Source: Candidatus Coliplasma caballi (lineage in GTDB: Bacteria > Bacillota > Clostridia > Oscillospirales > CAG-382). Taken from it: a stretch of DNA of 7,481 nt. Location of the stretch: NCBI GenBank assembly GCA_018065365.1, contig JAGHTH010000047.1:1-7481 (forward strand). The letters run 5' to 3'. The notes under the pieces were generated by a model. It saw only the letters and a list, made by a program, of their open reading frames with translations. It was not told the origin of the DNA and made no database searches. The position numbers and the translations under genes are program-made. Shown here in pieces: positions 6,003 through 7,481 of this stretch (position 1 is the stretch's first letter; every line of letters starts with the position of its first letter).

Positions 6003-6031
6003 TTGCAATTTTGCAAAATTTGGTGTATAAT
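6003..6031 (+). promoter_or_regulatory. Sigma-A-type promoter for the surface-protein gene
   Basis: TTGCAA (6003-6008), a 17-bp spacer and TATAAT (6026-6031) have the same hexamers and spacing as the divergent pepD promoter. Both also share TTGCAATTT at the -35. The start site would be near 6038, giving a leader of about 32 nt with AAAGGA (6055-6060) 9 nt before the ATG. Upstream of the -35 are short A-tracts (5955-5960, 5967-5971, 5984-5990, 5995-5998) that may act as UP elements or bend DNA. Confidence 0.88.
6007..6020. promoter_or_regulatory. Perfect 14-bp palindrome in the promoter spacer, possible operator
   Basis: AATTTTGCAAAATT is its own reverse complement. It begins within the -35 hexamer and fills most of the spacer of the plus-strand promoter, a place where a bound dimeric repressor would block RNA polymerase. 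AT-rich palindromes arise easily by chance in such DNA, and no regulator gene is nearby, so this is only a candidate. Confidence 0.35.
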
Positions 6032-6069
6032 CGTATCACAAAAAATAAAACCAGAAAGGAATTTTTACT

Positions 6070-7050
6070 ATGAAACGTACACTCTCCGTTTTGCTGGCAG
6101 TTCTGCTGTTGGCACTCACGCTCGGCGTCGCCGTTTCCGCGGAAGCGATGCTCGATCCCGACGTCATCATTTCCGACCTGACCCCCTGCAAAGACATGGA
6201 AAAAGACCTGGTGCTGAACGGCTGCACCGTGTCCTTTGACCGCGACGGCGTCGCAACCTTTACGCTGACCGCTACGACCGCGACCGTGCATATCGACTAC
6301 GCGGACGTGAAGAACAACATCGTCCTTTACGGCTCCGAGATCATGCCCGCCGACGGCGCGTTCTTCGTCATCGACTACGGCACGCTCGACAACGTGTCCC
6401 TGCAGGATACGTTTTGGCACTACACCCGCAAGGATAAGGAAGCAGCCGGCACCGTTGCCGATCTGTACCTCAAATCCATGAACGACGATCCGTCCTACGC
6501 TTCTTACAGCTCGGTCAACACCAAAGAAAACGGCGCCGTTTCCGTCTGGGACTGGGGTACCTACGTCGCTTCCTCCGACGCGAAACTGTTCACCGATAAA
6601 GGCCACTACTTCACCTCGATGGAACTGACCATGGTCGGCACCGTCGGCGCGGAAGTTACCTTCTACACCATCGCGGTTACCAACACCGACGAGCTGGAAG
6701 GCCTCGGCGAAGTCCGTCCCGAGCCGAAGGAACCCGAGGAGCCCTCCGACGAACCCGTCGAGTCCTCCGAAGAGCCCACCGAATCCACCGAGGAACCCGC
6801 CGAGTCCCCCGAGGACCCCACCGAGTCTTCCGAGGAGCCCGCTGAGTCTTCCGAAGCGCCCGCAGAATCCTCCGAAGAACCCGCGACCTCCGCAGAGGAA
6901 TCCAAAGCAGAGTCCAAGGCGGAAGAATCCAAACCGGCAGACGATGAGGGCGGCCTTTCCACCGGCGCGATCATCGGTATCGTGATCGGCGCGATCGTCG
7001 TCATCGGCGGCGCAGTTGCAGGTATCATCCTCGCCAAAAAGAAAAAGTAA
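6070..7050 (+). CDS. Secreted membrane-anchored surface protein with Glu/Pro/Ser stalk
   Basis: A 326-residue protein with clear export architecture but no family I recognise. Residues 1-24 form a signal peptide (MKRT, then a Leu/Val-rich core, cleavage probably after VSA). Residues about 25-207 form a globular extracellular domain that looks beta-rich, with alternating hydrophobic residues, several Trp/Tyr (WHY 116-118; WDWGTY 160-165) and only two cysteines, Cys40 and Cys52, which could form a disulfide. Residues about 217-293 are an acidic low-complexity stalk containing seven 7-residue repeats. Residues 298-322 form a Gly/Ile/Val transmembrane helix ending in Lys-Lys-Lys-Lys. There is no LPXTG motif, so the anchor is the membrane. 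The domain could be a carbohydrate-binding or adhesion module, but this is a guess from shape. AAAGGA lies 9 nt upstream; the gene is monocistronic, with its own promoter and terminator. Confidence 0.88.
   Translation: MKRTLSVLLAVLLLALTLGVAVSAEAMLDPDVIISDLTPCKDMEKDLVLNGCTVSFDRDGVATFTLTATTATVHIDYADVKNNIVLYGSEIMPADGAFFVIDYGTLDNVSLQDTFWHYTRKDKEAAGTVADLYLKSMNDDPSYASYSSVNTKENGAVSVWDWGTYVASSDAKLFTDKGHYFTSMELTMVGTVGAEVTFYTIAVTNTDELEGLGEVRPEPKEPEEPSDEPVESSEEPTESTEEPAESPEDPTESSEEPAESSEAPAESSEEPATSAEESKAESKAEESKPADDEGGLSTGAIIGIVIGAIVVIGGAVAGIILAKKKK
6751..6897 (+). repeat. Seven in-frame 21-bp repeats encoding EPxESSE
   Basis: Seven consecutive heptapeptides (EPVESSE, EPTESTE, EPAESPE, DPTESSE, EPAESSE, APAESSE, EPATSAE; residues 228-276) form the core of the surface-protein stalk. 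Synonymous codons differ between units (GAG/GAA, TCC/TCT), so the array is not a recent exact expansion, although it could still vary in copy number among strains. The acidic, proline-rich composition suggests an extended spacer that lifts the globular domain away from the membrane. Confidence 0.85.
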
Positions 7051-7054
7051 GATC

Positions 7055-7082
7055 GACTGCGTCAGCGAGCGCAGAATCGCAA
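7055..7082. repeat. 28-bp direct repeat, copy 1
   Basis: This segment, 4 nt after the surface-protein stop codon, is identical to 7279-7306. It contains CTGCG...CGCAG, which can form a short hairpin. In both copies an AT-rich linker of about 30 nt follows and then a hairpin whose right arm reads GCGTTTCC, so the copies look like two instances of one larger module. Copy 1 seems to be a truncated remnant, because nothing like the sequence left of copy 2 can lie inside the gene. Confidence 0.85.
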
Positions 7083-7089
7083 ACCGAAT

Positions 7090-7110
7090 AAAATATTGAA
7101 ATAATATTTT
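7090..7110. other. AT-only hairpin before the terminator
   Basis: AAAATATT (7090-7097) pairs with AATATTTT (7103-7110) across GAAAT. The stem has no GC pair and is weak, so it is unlikely to end transcription alone. It lies in the linker between the 28-bp repeat and the strong terminator. Confidence 0.45.
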
Positions 7111-7111
7111 T

Positions 7112-7146
7112 GGAAACGTAAGTGATAAACTTGCGTTTCCTTTTTT
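7112..7146 (+). terminator. Intrinsic terminator of the surface-protein gene
   Basis: GGAAACGTAAGT (7112-7123) pairs with ACTTGCGTTTCC (7129-7140) over 12 bp with one T-G wobble, around the loop GATAA, and is followed directly by six T (7141-7146). It lies 62 bp after the stop codon of the only plus-strand gene. Confidence 0.93.
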
Positions 7147-7150
7147 GTAT

Positions 7151-7306
7151 CGCTAAAGCGGTTTGCTTTGAACAATTTTCCCCTCTCGACGTACATCAGT
7201 ACGCCTTCGGGAGAAAATCGGGTGGTCTGCATCTCCCTGAACGCAGTCGCTAACCGAGGCGAGTGCCAAAAGATGTGGGACTGCGTCAGCGAGCGCAGAA
7301 TCGCAA
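7151..7306. repeat. Structured intergenic repeat element, possible RNA
   Basis: This non-coding stretch is rich in nested pairing. CTCTCGA (7183-7189) pairs with TTCGGGAG's TCGGGAG part (7207-7213, one T-G wobble) around an inner CGTAC-ATCA-GTACG stem (7190-7203). ACGCAGTC (7241-7248) pairs perfectly with GACTGCGT (7279-7286). TCGC (7247-7250) can alternatively pair with GCGA (7259-7262). AAAGC/GCTTT lies at 7155-7169. The right end is the second copy of the 28-bp repeat (7279-7306). An open frame crosses it on the minus strand (7374-7153), but I recall near-identical translations recurring as spurious proteins in clostridial genomes, as expected of a dispersed repeat. Its strand and function are unknown. 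Confidence 0.6.
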
Positions 7307-7334
7307 GTCAAACAAAACCGATAAAGCATAATGA

Positions 7335-7359
7335 AAACGCAGGCATTTCGCCTGCGTTT
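7335..7359. other. 10-bp perfect hairpin after the repeat element
   Basis: AAACGCAGGC (7335-7344) pairs with GCCTGCGTTT (7350-7359) across ATTTC. On the plus strand CCAGCTT follows, not a T-run; on the minus strand only TTTTC follows. It is therefore a weak or degenerate terminator at best. It occupies the same relative place as the good terminator after the first 28-bp copy, and both right arms read GCGTTTCC. Confidence 0.7.
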
Positions 7360-7428
7360 CCAGCTTACTGACAAAGTACCCCTTTTGCAGAGCCCTCGTC
7401 ATTATGCACAACCTTCCGTCAACCGGTG

Positions 7429-7477
7429 CCTTCCTCCGGGAGGAAGGGGGACCGCTCCGCGGTGGATAGAGTACTCG
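7429..7477. repeat. MITE-like palindromic element, copy C
   Basis: CCTTCCTCC-g-GGAGGAAGG (7429-7447, 9-bp arms) is followed by a second hairpin ACCGC-TCC-GCGGT (7451-7463) and then by GATAGAGTACTCG (7465-7477), the same 13-bp end as copy A (2957-2969). The first hairpin is nearly the same as in copy A. The middle segment differs: ACCGCTCCGCGGT here, a TCGAGCTTGCGAGAC type tail there. It runs in the same orientation as copy A and may continue beyond the window. Confidence 0.75.
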
Positions 7478-7481
7478 ACTT

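Noticed and set aside
6663..7037. Ser-rich 124-residue open frame on the minus strand
   Set aside because: It is the complement of the EPxESSE repeat stalk and transmembrane helix of the surface protein; the low-complexity Ser/Gly composition comes from the 21-bp repeats.
7153..7374. 73-residue open frame on the minus strand
   Set aside because: It spans several inverted repeats and the 28-bp direct repeat and has no ribosome binding site. I recall similar translations in clostridial genomes as products of a dispersed repeat, so I treat it as non-coding.

Overview
The window reads as chromosomal DNA of a gut-type member of the Clostridia (Bacillota), probably near Oscillospiraceae or Christensenellales. 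The support is GC-rich coding sequence with AT-rich intergenic promoters, AGGAGG-type ribosome binding sites, TTGCAA-N17-TATAAT promoters, an N-acetylhexosamine 1-kinase (NahK) homologue, a DUF559 nuclease-fold protein and many short palindromic intergenic repeats of the kind I remember from such genomes. The family assignment is inference; there is no rRNA or tRNA gene.

Six genes lie on the minus strand. In transcription order they are pepD (M20-family aminoacyl-histidine dipeptidase, 5862-4450), rsmI (16S rRNA C1402 2'-O-methyltransferase, 4456-3581, overlapping pepD by 7 bp), a DUF559 gene (3350-2985) bracketed by inverted repeat elements, a 59-residue helical hypothetical protein (2676-2497), nahK (2392-1352) and an alpha/beta-hydrolase esterase (1216-407). 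One gene lies on the plus strand (6070-7050). It encodes a secreted protein anchored by a C-terminal membrane helix, with a Glu/Pro/Ser-rich stalk, and it ends at a strong intrinsic terminator (7112-7146). pepD and the surface-protein gene are divergent and each has a near-consensus promoter with identical hexamers.

The genes themselves are ordinary: peptide and amino-sugar salvage, rRNA modification and a surface protein. The intergenic DNA is unusual. It holds two arrays of short hairpins (288-406 and 1235-1347) in which the two arms of a stem change together while linkers and loops stay fixed. It also holds several copies of a larger palindromic element ending in GATAGAGTAC (2768-2969, 3389-3450, 7429-7477), and a hairpin-rich element with a 28-bp repeated segment (7055-7082 and 7151-7359).

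The best candidate for an undescribed system is the DUF559 gene lying between two inward-facing copies of the palindromic element that share a 34-bp perfect inverted repeat. The arrangement resembles REP sequences around their RAYT transposases, but with a PD-(D/E)XK-fold protein in place of a Y1 transposase. This is a hypothesis from layout only.
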